Notes: generated by a model not told the origin, from the letters alone. A stretch of 6,871 nucleotides of DNA from CAZBUB01 sp046546355 (GCA_046546355.1 JBKGXZ010000089.1:1-6871); one strand, 5' to 3'; shown: positions 1 to 5,832, counted from the first letter of the stretch. A program made the numbers and translations.

Positions 1-2
1 GT

Positions 3-59
3 TTCTTTCTCGATCAAACTGGACGTCTGCGGCCAGAGGTGGTGCTGACTGCTGACTGA
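3..59 (+). CDS. Possible C-terminal end of an upstream gene (partial)
   Basis: The third forward frame is open from the left edge to a TGA at 57-59 and would encode about 18 residues ending LRPEVVLTAD. The composition looks protein-like, but so short a stretch cannot be assigned to a family, and the other two forward frames stop at nearly the same place (46-48 and 52-54). The stop falls in a tandem 7-base repeat (GCTGACT at 44-50 and 51-57). It is listed only because a same-strand gene probably precedes the next one; the true edge of that gene cannot be confirmed here. Confidence 0.2.
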   Translation, partial: FFLDQTGRLRPEVVLTAD

Positions 60-154
60 CAAGTCCCAGCCCCTGGACAAGCAATCCAATTTATGCCAGG
101 AAACATCGGTTGCGCCTGGGGCGCTGAAATTTTCGCATCCAGCAAGAGCCAGCT

Positions 155-1249
155 ATGCTAGCCAGTATACAGCCCAAACAGAAAAAGAATCTCCTGCCTT
201 CCAGGTTTCTGCAGCAAACAGCCTTCTGGAGCCGGCTGAAACAGTTCCAGGGCTGCAGCACCCAGGCCTTTGACATATTTGCCAAGCAGACTCCCCAGCC
301 TGCGGGGGACTTCTTGCTCCTGCTGCGCTGGCTGCAGGACAGCCAATGCCTGGCTTACGTGCCCTTCGGCCCGGAGCTTCTTCCAGATCCGGAACTGCGC
401 GGTCCCTGGCTGGAGGAGGTCTGTGAAGGCCTGCGCCCGCATCTGCCCCAGGAGTGCCTGTTCCTGCGCTTTGATCTGCCCTGGCCCTCTCCCTGGAGCC
501 AAGATCCTGAACAGTATTCGGCTGAGAATATCTGGCTGGGTCAGCCCAGGACCAGGGTCAGGGAAATGCGCATGAATTTCGACACCAGGCACTGGAATCT
601 GCGCAAGGCCCACATCGACCTCCTGCCCACGGACACCGTCATCCTGGACCTGGACCAGGATCAAAAGAGCATCCTGGCCGCAATGAAGCCTAAAACCAGG
701 TACAACATTGGCCTGGCCAGGCGCAAGGGCGTCCGGGTCCGGGAAGCTGATCCAGAGGAGCTCCCCCTGTGGTACTCCATATACCAGGAAACAGCCGACA
801 GGCACGGCATGGTCCTGGATGATCTGGATTATTTCCGAGCAGTCCTGGACACCAGGGCCTGGGATTCAGCCTCCCCGGGCCGGGTCAGGCTGCTCCTGGC
901 AGAGCTTAAGGGCAGGCCGGTGGCTGGGATGCTGCTGGCCACCAGCGGCTCCAGGGCCACCTATCTCTATGGGGCCTCCTCTGCTGCCCATCGCAGCTGC
1001 ATGGCGCCCTACGCCCTGCAGTGGCGGGCCATCCAGCTGGCCCAGGAACAGGGCTGCCTGGATTACGACCTGTTCGGCATCTCCCCCAATCCTGATCCAT
1101 CCCACCCCATGTTTGGGCTGTACAGGTTCAAAACCGGCTTTGGCGGCCGCATCGTGCACCGCCAGGGCTGCTGGGATTACCCCTTGGACCAGGAAAGGTA
1201 TGAGCTCTGCCGCAGCTCGGAGATGACCACTCAGGCCTATGTGAGCTGA
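155..1249 (+). CDS. FemA/FemB/FemX-family peptidoglycan bridge aminoacyltransferase
   Basis: Predicted cytoplasmic 364-residue enzyme of the FemABX family. Known members transfer an amino acid from aminoacyl-tRNA onto the stem peptide of lipid II or its precursor to build the interpeptide bridge. Support: an N-terminal segment FLQQTAFWSRLK (residues 18-29) typical of the family start; a first GNAT-like subdomain to about residue 150; ILDLDQDQKSILAAMKPKTRYN (163-184, in part), the usual membrane-side motif in which Lys/Arg-rich residues precede the second subdomain; and a strongly conserved-looking C-terminal acyltransferase half with YLYGASS (270-276), MAPYALQW (283-290), YDLFGI (304-309) and GLYRFKTGFGG (321-331). 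There is no signal peptide or membrane segment. Length matches the family. The ATG at 155 has only a weak AAGAG-like ribosome site 6 nt upstream. It lies 145 nt before the transporter genes, probably as a separate unit. The substrate (which amino acid, which position) cannot be read from sequence, and a role in capsule or exopolysaccharide modification is an alternative. Confidence 0.86.
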   Translation: MLASIQPKQKKNLLPSRFLQQTAFWSRLKQFQGCSTQAFDIFAKQTPQPAGDFLLLLRWLQDSQCLAYVPFGPELLPDPELRGPWLEEVCEGLRPHLPQECLFLRFDLPWPSPWSQDPEQYSAENIWLGQPRTRVREMRMNFDTRHWNLRKAHIDLLPTDTVILDLDQDQKSILAAMKPKTRYNIGLARRKGVRVREADPEELPLWYSIYQETADRHGMVLDDLDYFRAVLDTRAWDSASPGRVRLLLAELKGRPVAGMLLATSGSRATYLYGASSAAHRSCMAPYALQWRAIQLAQEQGCLDYDLFGISPNPDPSHPMFGLYRFKTGFGGRIVHRQGCWDYPLDQERYELCRSSEMTTQAYVS

Positions 1250-1265
1250 TTTCCTGGGCTCGACC

Positions 1266-1295
1266 TTGACCCGGGCCCTGGCCATGGAGTATAAG
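1266..1295 (+). promoter_or_regulatory. Candidate sigma-70 promoter for the amino acid transporter operon
   Basis: TTGACC at 1266-1271 and TATAAG at 1290-1295 are separated by 18 nt, a good match to a housekeeping promoter. It lies just after the FemAB stop codon and would place the transcript start near 1302, leaving a leader of about 95 nt before the ATPase start. The presence of a promoter here argues that the open frame continuing upstream of 1395 is not translated. Predicted by eye only. Confidence 0.5.
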
Positions 1296-1303
1296 CCTAG
1301 AAT

Positions 1304-1314
1304 TTGCCGGGCAA
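1304..1314. promoter_or_regulatory. Candidate operator: short palindrome at the predicted start of transcription
   Basis: TTGCC-G-GGCAA is an odd-length perfect palindrome that begins 8 nt after the -10 box of the candidate promoter, overlapping the expected +1 region. A repressor bound here would block transcription of the importer, which would suit amino-acid-responsive control. It does not resemble an ArgR box, and palindromes this short occur by chance, so this is only a candidate. Confidence 0.2.
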
Positions 1315-1389
1315 GATTACTGCTTCCCTTTTATTATGCCAGGTCCGGAAGCAGCCCCTGCCCGGAACAACTTTATAACCCGCCTGATC

Positions 1390-1403
1390 AGGATATGCCT
1401 GTG
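1390..1403 (+). promoter_or_regulatory. Ribosome binding site that bears on the ATPase start
   Basis: AGGA at 1390-1393 is separated from the ATG at 1395 by only 1 nt but from an in-frame GTG at 1401 by 7 nt, the usual spacing. Translation may therefore begin at GTG 1401, removing two residues, with no effect on the ABC domain, which starts about residue 15. Confidence 0.35.
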
Positions 1404-2192
1404 GACTATACCCCGGCCCAGCCAGAAAGCAGCCGCGCTTTGGCAGTGCAGAACCTGTACAAGAGCTTCGGCTCCCTGCAGGTTTTAAGGGGCGTGTCCC
1501 TGCTGGCCCACGAGGGTGATGTGATCACCATGATCGGCTCCAGCGGCTCAGGCAAGAGCACCTTCCTGCGCTGCATAAATCTCCTGGAGCTGCCCAGCTC
1601 AGGTGAGTTATACGTGGGTGAGGAGCAGATCAGGCTTACAGCCAACCGCCGGGGAGAGACCGTACCTGTTGACAGAAAGCAGGTGGACAGGATCCGTACC
1701 AGGCTGGGCATGGTCTTCCAGCACTTCAACCTCTGGACCCATATGACCGTCCTGGACAACGTTATCGAGGCCCCGGTGCATGTCCTGAAAAAACCCAAAA
1801 AGGAATCCAGGGAAAAAGGGCTCTACTACCTGGAAAAGGTGGGCATCGCAGACCGCTCCCACTACTATCCTGCCCAGCTCTCAGGCGGGCAGCAGCAGCG
1901 GGCAGCCATTGCTCGGGCCCTGGCCATGGAGCCTGAGGTGCTCTTGTTTGACGAGCCCACTTCCGCTCTGGATCCAGAGCTGGTGGGCGAGGTGCTCAAG
2001 GTGATGCAGGACCTGGCCCGGGAAGGGCGGACTATGATCCTGGCCACCCATGAGATGGCCTTTGCCAGGGATGTCTCCAGCCACGTCATATTCCTGCATA
2101 ATGGGAAAATAGAGGAGCAGGGCCCGCCTGGCTACGTCTTCCAGAAGCCTGAATCAGAGCGCTGCAAGCAGTTCCTGTCCAGATTCTTCTAG
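1395..2192 (+). CDS. hisP: Polar (basic) amino acid ABC transporter, ATP-binding protein, HisP-like
   Basis: Cytoplasmic ATPase subunit, 265 residues from this ATG, that hydrolyses ATP to drive the permeases encoded downstream. All ABC motifs are present and intact: Walker A GSSGSGKST (48-56), Q-loop VFQHFNLW (107-114, Q109), signature LSGGQ (162-166), Walker B LLFDEP (183-188) and switch histidine H219 in THEM. The insertion around PVDRKQVDRIRTRLG (91-105) and the segments ALDPELVGEV (191-200) and SSHVIFLHNGKIEE (228-241) are characteristic of HisP, the histidine/lysine/arginine/ornithine ATPase, rather than GlnQ. Length agrees with HisP (about 257). The frame stays open to 1266, but a promoter lies there. 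A GTG at 1401 is an alternative start, since AGGA (1390-1393) is 7 nt before it but only 1 nt before the ATG. An ABC transporter role is near certain; exact substrate is inference. Confidence 0.95.
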   Translation: MPVDYTPAQPESSRALAVQNLYKSFGSLQVLRGVSLLAHEGDVITMIGSSGSGKSTFLRCINLLELPSSGELYVGEEQIRLTANRRGETVPVDRKQVDRIRTRLGMVFQHFNLWTHMTVLDNVIEAPVHVLKKPKKESREKGLYYLEKVGIADRSHYYPAQLSGGQQQRAAIARALAMEPEVLLFDEPTSALDPELVGEVLKVMQDLAREGRTMILATHEMAFARDVSSHVIFLHNGKIEEQGPPGYVFQKPESERCKQFLSRFF

Positions 2193-2263
2193 GATAGCCA
2201 GAAAGCTAAAAGCTTACGGTTTCCATAGGGCTTTTGATTGTCAAGGCAAAAATCAACCCCAAA

Positions 2264-2270
2264 AAGGAGG
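2264..2270 (+). promoter_or_regulatory. Strong ribosome binding site of the binding-protein gene
   Basis: AAGGAGG lies 6 nt upstream of the ATG at 2277, the strongest plus-strand Shine-Dalgarno in the window. It fixes the start at 2277, so the in-frame extension beginning with TTG at 2238 is rejected. It fits the high expression expected of a periplasmic binding protein. The 84-nt gap (2193-2276) otherwise holds only small AT-rich hairpins such as AAGCT-AAA-AGCTT at 2203-2215 and no clear promoter. Confidence 0.8.
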
Positions 2271-2276
2271 AGCAAG

Positions 2277-3059
2277 ATGCAAGGGACTCTAAAAGCCACA
2301 CTACTGGCCCTTTTGACAGTATTTTTGCTGGCCGGAGCTGCCCAGGCCCTGGATGAGGTGCGCATAGGCACCGAGGGCGCCTACCCGCCTTTCAACTACA
2401 CTGACAGCGACGGCAACCTTAAAGGCTTTGACATCGACATTGCCAAGGCCTTGTGCGATGCGGCCGACCTGGAGTGCGAGTTCGTAACCCAGAGCTGGGA
2501 CGGGATGATCCCTGCCCTGCAGGCCAAGAAGTACGATGCCATCATTGCCTCCATGAGCATCACCGAGGAGCGCAAGCAAAAGGTGGACTTCACTGACAAA
2601 TACTACCAGACTCCGGCCAGATTCGTGAAGCCCAAGGACAGGGACCTGGAGATCACTGATGAGGACCTGGAAGGCCTCACCGTGGGCGTGCAAAGGGCCA
2701 CGGTCAGCGCCAACTTCGTCAACGACAATTTCGATGATGTGTTGAATATCAAGTCCTACGACACCCAGGAGGAGGCCAACATGGACATGGTCTCCGGCAG
2801 GGTGGACCTGCTCTTTGCTGACGCCGTGGTGCTGCAGACCGGATTTTTGGATGAGGATGAGGGCCAGGACTACGAATTTGTTGGCCCGGGCTATACAGAC
2901 GAGGAATGGTTCGGAGAGGGCATAGGCATCGCAGTGCGCAAGGGCGATGATGAGCTGCGCCAGACCCTGAATCAAGCCATCCAGACCATAAGGGAGGACG
3001 GCACCTACCAGGATATAAACGAGGAGTACTTTGACTTCGACGTGTACGGAGAGGAATAA
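2277..3059 (+). CDS. Periplasmic basic amino acid-binding protein, HisJ/ArgT-like
   Basis: Soluble periplasmic receptor of the importer, 260 residues. Residues 1-24 are a signal peptide: basic Lys6, a hydrophobic core (8-20) and AQA just before the predicted cleavage after residue 24. The mature part matches the HisJ/LAO family throughout: GAYPPFNY (34-41), KGFDIDIAKALC (49-60), WDGMIPALQAKKYDAIIASM (74-93), SITEERK (94-100), FADAV (180-184), and the family ending YFDFDVYG (251-258). By alignment from memory with HisJ, ligand residues Tyr14, Ser70, Ser72, Arg77 and Asp161 correspond to Tyr36, Ser92, Ser94, Arg99 and Asp182, all kept; Ser69 becomes Ala91 and Asp11 becomes Glu33. Cys60 and Cys67 have the spacing of the HisJ disulfide. 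These contacts are the alpha-amino/carboxylate grip plus an acidic side-chain site, consistent with Lys/Arg/His/ornithine. The mature protein is unusually acidic (55 D+E, 20 K+R). Exact ligand not determinable. Confidence 0.94.
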   Translation: MQGTLKATLLALLTVFLLAGAAQALDEVRIGTEGAYPPFNYTDSDGNLKGFDIDIAKALCDAADLECEFVTQSWDGMIPALQAKKYDAIIASMSITEERKQKVDFTDKYYQTPARFVKPKDRDLEITDEDLEGLTVGVQRATVSANFVNDNFDDVLNIKSYDTQEEANMDMVSGRVDLLFADAVVLQTGFLDEDEGQDYEFVGPGYTDEEWFGEGIGIAVRKGDDELRQTLNQAIQTIREDGTYQDINEEYFDFDVYGEE

Positions 3060-3072
3060 CACCCCGGCAGCA

Positions 3073-3101
3073 AAGGGGATCCTAGGCCTGGGGATCCCCT
3101 T
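3073..3101 (+). terminator. Perfect 10-bp stem-loop between binding-protein and permease genes (attenuator or mRNA-stabilising element)
   Basis: AAGGGGATCC (3073-3082) pairs perfectly with GGATCCCCTT (3092-3101) around a 9-nt loop. It begins 14 nt after the binding-protein stop codon. No U-run follows (the next bases are GGTACTG), so it is unlikely to be a full intrinsic terminator. The position, just behind the binding-protein gene and before the permeases, is where binding-protein operons often carry structures that protect the upstream mRNA or reduce downstream expression, as REP elements do between hisJ and hisQ in enterics. The structure is seen; the role is inferred. Confidence 0.6.
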
Positions 3102-3138
3102 GGTACTGAATCGCTAACAGGAAATCCTGCCCAAAGAT

Positions 3139-3840
3139 ATGCTGCTCCCGGATCTGGAAGGCTATGGCTGGTTGTTGCTCAAAGGGGCCAAGCTCACTGT
3201 CTATGTGGGGCTTTGCTCCATGGCCATCGCCATTGCTTTGGGTCTGCTGGGAGCGGTGTGCAAGTTCTCCCGCCTGGCCCTGCTCCGCTTTGTGGTAGAT
3301 ATCTACACCACGGTCATCCGGGGCATCCCAGAGCTGGTGCTCATCCTGCTGGTCTATTACGGGGCCCCGACCCTGATCCAGGATATCCTGCTCATCTTTG
3401 GCTACAATATATATATCTCCCTGGATCCATTTGTTTCTGGAGTGATTACTATTGGCTTCATCTACGGGGCCTTTTCCACTGAGGTATTCCGCGGGGCCTA
3501 TATGGCGGTGCCCAAAGGCCAGATCGAGGCTGCCCGGGCCTGCGGTATGCATCAGACCCTGACCTTCAGACGGATCGTCCTGCCCCAGATGATGCGCTTC
3601 GCCCTGCCCGGCCTGGGCAATGTCTGGATGGTGCTCATTAAAGCTACCGCCCTGATATCGGTCATCCAGCTGCCGGAGCTGATGCGCAACGCTGATGTGG
3701 CAGCCAGGTCCACCAGCAAGCCGTTCACCTTCTTCTTTGTGGCCTCCCTGATCTACCTCTTGATCACCATTGGCTCCAATCTGCTGCAGCAGTGGGCGGA
3801 GAAAAGGGCCAGCCGGGGCATAGGGGGGAATCTGGGATGA
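3139..3840 (+). CDS. hisQ: Polar amino acid ABC transporter, permease, HisQ-like
   Basis: Inner-membrane permease of 233 residues that pairs with the next gene product to form the translocation path. Hydrophobic segments lie at about 22-41, 52-76, 99-113, 155-176 and 197-214, the five-helix layout of the HisQ/HisM/GlnP family. The EAA loop that contacts the ATPase is clear: EVFRGAYMAVPKGQIEAARA (115-134) followed by CGMHQTLTFRRIVLPQ (135-150). The opening GYGWLLLKGAKLTV (8-21) resembles the start of HisQ. A TAA at 3115-3117 closes the frame upstream, so 3139 is the first ATG. Its ribosome site is poor (AGGAAA at 3119-3124, 14 nt away), in contrast with the binding-protein gene. Together with the stem-loop upstream, this points to lower expression of the membrane part. 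The stop overlaps the next start. Confidence 0.92.
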   Translation: MLLPDLEGYGWLLLKGAKLTVYVGLCSMAIAIALGLLGAVCKFSRLALLRFVVDIYTTVIRGIPELVLILLVYYGAPTLIQDILLIFGYNIYISLDPFVSGVITIGFIYGAFSTEVFRGAYMAVPKGQIEAARACGMHQTLTFRRIVLPQMMRFALPGLGNVWMVLIKATALISVIQLPELMRNADVAARSTSKPFTFFFVASLIYLLITIGSNLLQQWAEKRASRGIGGNLG

Positions 3841-4532
3841 ATACGGACATCCTGATAGCCAGTCTGCCCAGGCTGTTTGGGGGCCTTTGGACCACCATCC
3901 AGATCACTGGGCTTAGTGTGCTGATCGGCTTTTGCCTGGCCATTCCCCTTTCAATTATGCGGGTCTCCAAATTGCGCAGCCTCTGGATGCCTGTCTACGC
4001 TTTTATCTTCTACTTCCGGGGCACACCTTTACTGGTGCAGATTTTCCTCATCTACTATGGCAGCGGCCAATTCCAGGCTTTTCTGGACCAAGTCGGCCTC
4101 TGGTCCCTGTTCCAGAGCGCCTGGTTCTGCGCTGTGCTTTCCCTGACCCTGAACACTGCTGCCTATTCCGCGGAAATTTTCCGAGGCGGGATCCAGGGGG
4201 TGCCCAAGGGCGAAATCGAAGCCGCCAGAGCCTGCGGCATGTCCGGCCCTTTGCTGTACCGCAGGATCATCCTGCCCAAGGCCCTGCGCATTGCCTGGCC
4301 TGCATACACCAATGAGGTGATTTTCCTGCTGCAGGCCTCATCCCTGGTGTCCATCATCACAGTCATGGATCTCACCGGCGTAGCCAGGGAGATCGCTGCC
4401 CGCAGCTTTGCCTTTTATGAGCTGTTCATCACTGCTGCGCTTATGTACCTGGTCCTGGTCTACATAGTGCTCTTCGTCTTCAAGCGCATCGAAAACCGCA
4501 TTTCCGCCCATCTGAATACGGAGCTCTCCTAA
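3837..4532 (+). CDS. hisM: Polar amino acid ABC transporter, permease, HisM-like
   Basis: Second inner-membrane permease, 231 residues, partner of the HisQ-like protein. Features: YFRGTPLLVQIFLIYYG (59-75), typical of HisM; the EAA loop EIFRGGIQGVPKGEIEAARA (113-132) continuing CGMSGPLLYRRIILPK (133-148); YTNEVIFLLQASSLVSIITV (157-176), another near-diagnostic HisM stretch; and DLTGVAREIAARSFAFYE (178-195). Hydrophobic helices lie at about 22-40, 53-75, 96-110, 154-175 and 196-216. The start is fixed by the ATGA overlap with the preceding stop (3837-3840) and by AGGGGGGA at 3822-3829, 7 nt upstream. An in-frame start at 3792 would add 15 residues inside the previous gene and is less likely. 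The overlap suggests translational coupling, giving equal amounts of the two permeases, as a heterodimer needs. The EAA region is clearly paralogous to that of the preceding gene. Confidence 0.94.
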   Translation: MNTDILIASLPRLFGGLWTTIQITGLSVLIGFCLAIPLSIMRVSKLRSLWMPVYAFIFYFRGTPLLVQIFLIYYGSGQFQAFLDQVGLWSLFQSAWFCAVLSLTLNTAAYSAEIFRGGIQGVPKGEIEAARACGMSGPLLYRRIILPKALRIAWPAYTNEVIFLLQASSLVSIITVMDLTGVAREIAARSFAFYELFITAALMYLVLVYIVLFVFKRIENRISAHLNTELS

Positions 4533-4536
4533 GCCC

Positions 4537-5466
4537 ATGCCTGACAGCGCGCAAATGAAAGGGGATCTTCTGCTCCTGCTTACCGCCTTGATCTGGGGGT
4601 CTGCCTTTGTGGCCCAGAAGGCGGGCATGGACCATATCGGCCCCTTCATGTACACCGGGGTCCGCTTCGCCCTGGGGGCCCTGGCCTTGACCCCCTTGGC
4701 CCTGCGCCCAGGTCGGCCCAAGCCACCTATTTTACTCAAAAAGTCCGGACCAGGGCTTTTGCTGGCTGGTCTGCTGGCAGGGAGTCTGCTGTTTGGGGGC
4801 AGCATCCTGCAGCAGGTGGGGATTATCTATACCACTGCAGGCAAGGCTGGATTCATTACCGGGCTGTATGTGATCATTGTGCCCCTATTGGGGCTTATCT
4901 GGGGCTTTAGGCCCGGGCCTGGCTCCTGTGTAGGCGCTGTTCTGGCTGTAGTCGGGCTCTATCTCTTGACCATCAGATCCGGATTCTCCATAGGTCTAGG
5001 GGACAGCCTGGTCTTGATCTGCGCCCTGATGTACGCCCTGCACGTTCTGGCCATTGGCTGGCTGGCCCCCCGTCTGGACGTGCTCAAGTTGGCAGTGCTG
5101 CAGTTCTGGGTCTGCGCCCTGCTCAGTCTGGGTCTAGGACTTTTCCTGGAGGGCTTCTCCTTAAGCGAAATAAGGGCTGCAGCCCTGCCCATTGCCTATG
5201 GGGGGCTCCTCTCGGTTGGCGTGGCCTTTACCCTGCAGGTGGTGGCCCAGCAAAAGGCCCCGCCCACCCATGCCGCGATAATCCTCAGCCTGGAGACAGT
5301 CTTTGCTGTGCTCTCCGGCATGCTGGTCCTGGGCGAGGTCTTGGATCTGCGGGGCTGGACCGGCTGTGTGCTGATGCTTTCCGGGATGCTGGCCTCCCAG
5401 CTGGACCCGGCTGGCCCGGACCCGGAACGCATCGCCCGGGCCAAACAGGAAAAGGGCCAGGCCTAG
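4537..5466 (+). CDS. EamA/DMT-superfamily membrane transporter (probable metabolite exporter)
   Basis: Ten-helix inner-membrane protein of 309 residues made of two EamA repeats, about 9-145 and 155-288. The first repeat opens with LLLLLTALIWGSAFVAQKAG (11-30), the usual DMT beginning; the second ends with SLETVFAVLSGMLVLGE (251-267), the conserved EamA signature with Glu253 and Glu267. Hydrophobic stretches match the expected helices, and the tail after 288 is short, polar and cytoplasmic. Family members export amino acids, drugs or other small metabolites; the substrate here is unknown. The ATG at 4537 is 4 nt after the stop of the HisM-like gene, so the two genes are probably co-transcribed. 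A GGAG at 4520-4523 is 13 nt upstream, a weak site that suggests translational re-initiation. ATG 4555 (residue 7) is an alternative start. An exporter placed directly behind an amino acid importer hints at a related substrate, but this is context only. Confidence 0.9.
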   Translation: MPDSAQMKGDLLLLLTALIWGSAFVAQKAGMDHIGPFMYTGVRFALGALALTPLALRPGRPKPPILLKKSGPGLLLAGLLAGSLLFGGSILQQVGIIYTTAGKAGFITGLYVIIVPLLGLIWGFRPGPGSCVGAVLAVVGLYLLTIRSGFSIGLGDSLVLICALMYALHVLAIGWLAPRLDVLKLAVLQFWVCALLSLGLGLFLEGFSLSEIRAAALPIAYGGLLSVGVAFTLQVVAQQKAPPTHAAIILSLETVFAVLSGMLVLGEVLDLRGWTGCVLMLSGMLASQLDPAGPDPERIARAKQEKGQA

Positions 5467-5469
5467 ATT

Positions 5470-5515
5470 CAGCCCTGACCCATCCCAGACCGGGGTTGGC
5501 TACACTCCAGGGCTG
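5470..5515. terminator. Inverted repeat at the convergent gene junction (weak bidirectional terminator candidate)
   Basis: CAGCCCTG (5470-5477) and CAGGGCTG (5508-5515) are perfect complements flanking a 30-nt interior that itself contains ACCC (5478-5481) able to pair with GGGT (5493-5496). It starts 4 nt after the exporter stop and covers the stop of the convergent small gene, the expected place for a shared terminator. Neither side has a U-run, so it is weak as an intrinsic terminator. Confidence 0.3.
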
Positions 5516-5787
5516 TACAGGGAATACTCTGTCCTGCCCCCCAGCAGGGCATCTATCTCATCCTGGACTTGCTGCCTCTCCCTGCTCTCCAGCCAGCGCT
5601 GCCAGTCCTCGGGACTCTGCCAGACGCTGATCACCAGGTATTCCTCTGGATCGTTATAGTTCTTCAGGGTCTCGCCAGAGATATAGCCCTGCTGCTCCAT
5701 GGCCATGGAGCGCATCTTCCGGAACAAGGGAATCATGTCCCTGGCCTTGTCCTGGGGCACCCTCCTCTTGATAAAAGCCTTGACCAT
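5500..5787 (-). CDS. Antibiotic biosynthesis monooxygenase (ABM)-domain protein
   Basis: Small cytoplasmic protein of 95 residues with the dimeric alpha-beta ABM fold: a first strand VKAFIKRRV (2-10), a helix with DKARDMIPLFRKMRSMAM (13-30), then GYISGETL (34-41), NDPEEYLVISVWQSPEDWQR (45-64) and a final helix WLESRERQQVQDEIDALLG (65-83). The order GY-SGE, DP-EYLVIS-W and W-SRER is typical of the family. Members include monooxygenases, haem-degrading enzymes and many small proteins of unknown function, so no reaction can be assigned. The start is well fixed: AAGGAGGG lies 5 nt upstream of the ATG, and a TATAAT box lies about 45 nt upstream. It is convergent with the exporter gene and divergent from the metallopeptidase gene. 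The fold call is solid; the function is not. Confidence 0.85.
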   Translation of the reverse strand: MVKAFIKRRVPQDKARDMIPLFRKMRSMAMEQQGYISGETLKNYNDPEEYLVISVWQSPEDWQRWLESRERQQVQDEIDALLGGRTEYSLYSPGV

Positions 5788-5792
5788 AACTG

Positions 5793-5800
5793 CCCTCCTT
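5793..5800 (-). promoter_or_regulatory. Strong ribosome binding site of the ABM-domain gene
   Basis: On the minus strand AAGGAGGG precedes the ATG at 5787 by 5 nt. This confirms the start and the coding strand, against the overlapping plus-strand frame at 5569-5805. Confidence 0.75.
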
Positions 5801-5832
5801 TATAAAAGTTCTAGAAAGCCTACTTAGAAACA

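Noticed and set aside
112..124. GCGCC-TGG-GGCGC hairpin before the FemAB gene, followed by TGAAATTTT, as an intrinsic terminator
   Set aside because: The stem is only 5 bp and the T-run is separated from it by 5 bases; too weak to call without an identified upstream gene.
158..805. 215-codon open frame on the minus strand opposite the FemAB gene
   Set aside because: Mirror of codon bias in the real gene; no family features and no ribosome site.
1266..1394. N-terminal extension of the ATPase from TTG 1266 or ATG 1284
   Set aside because: It has no ribosome site, it overlaps a good promoter, and the known HisP family begins close to residue 1 of the 1395 start.
2208..2235. AAAAGC...GCTTTT as a terminator between the ATPase and binding-protein genes
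   Set aside because: A 6-bp AT-rich stem around a 16-nt loop is too unstable, and the genes are expected to be one operon.
2301..3062. 253-codon open frame on the minus strand opposite the binding-protein gene
   Set aside because: The plus strand encodes a clear HisJ-like protein with signal peptide and strong ribosome site. The antisense frame has low-complexity Val/Leu/Gly/His-rich composition and no start signal, as expected for the shadow of a GC-rich gene.
4910..4921. AGGCCCGGGCCT 12-bp palindrome in the exporter gene
   Set aside because: Between one and two 12-bp palindromes are expected by chance in this length, and it lies within ordinary coding sequence.
5569..5805. Plus-strand open frame overlapping the ABM-domain gene
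   Set aside because: The minus-strand gene has a recognised fold, a strong ribosome site and a -10 box; the plus frame is its shadow.
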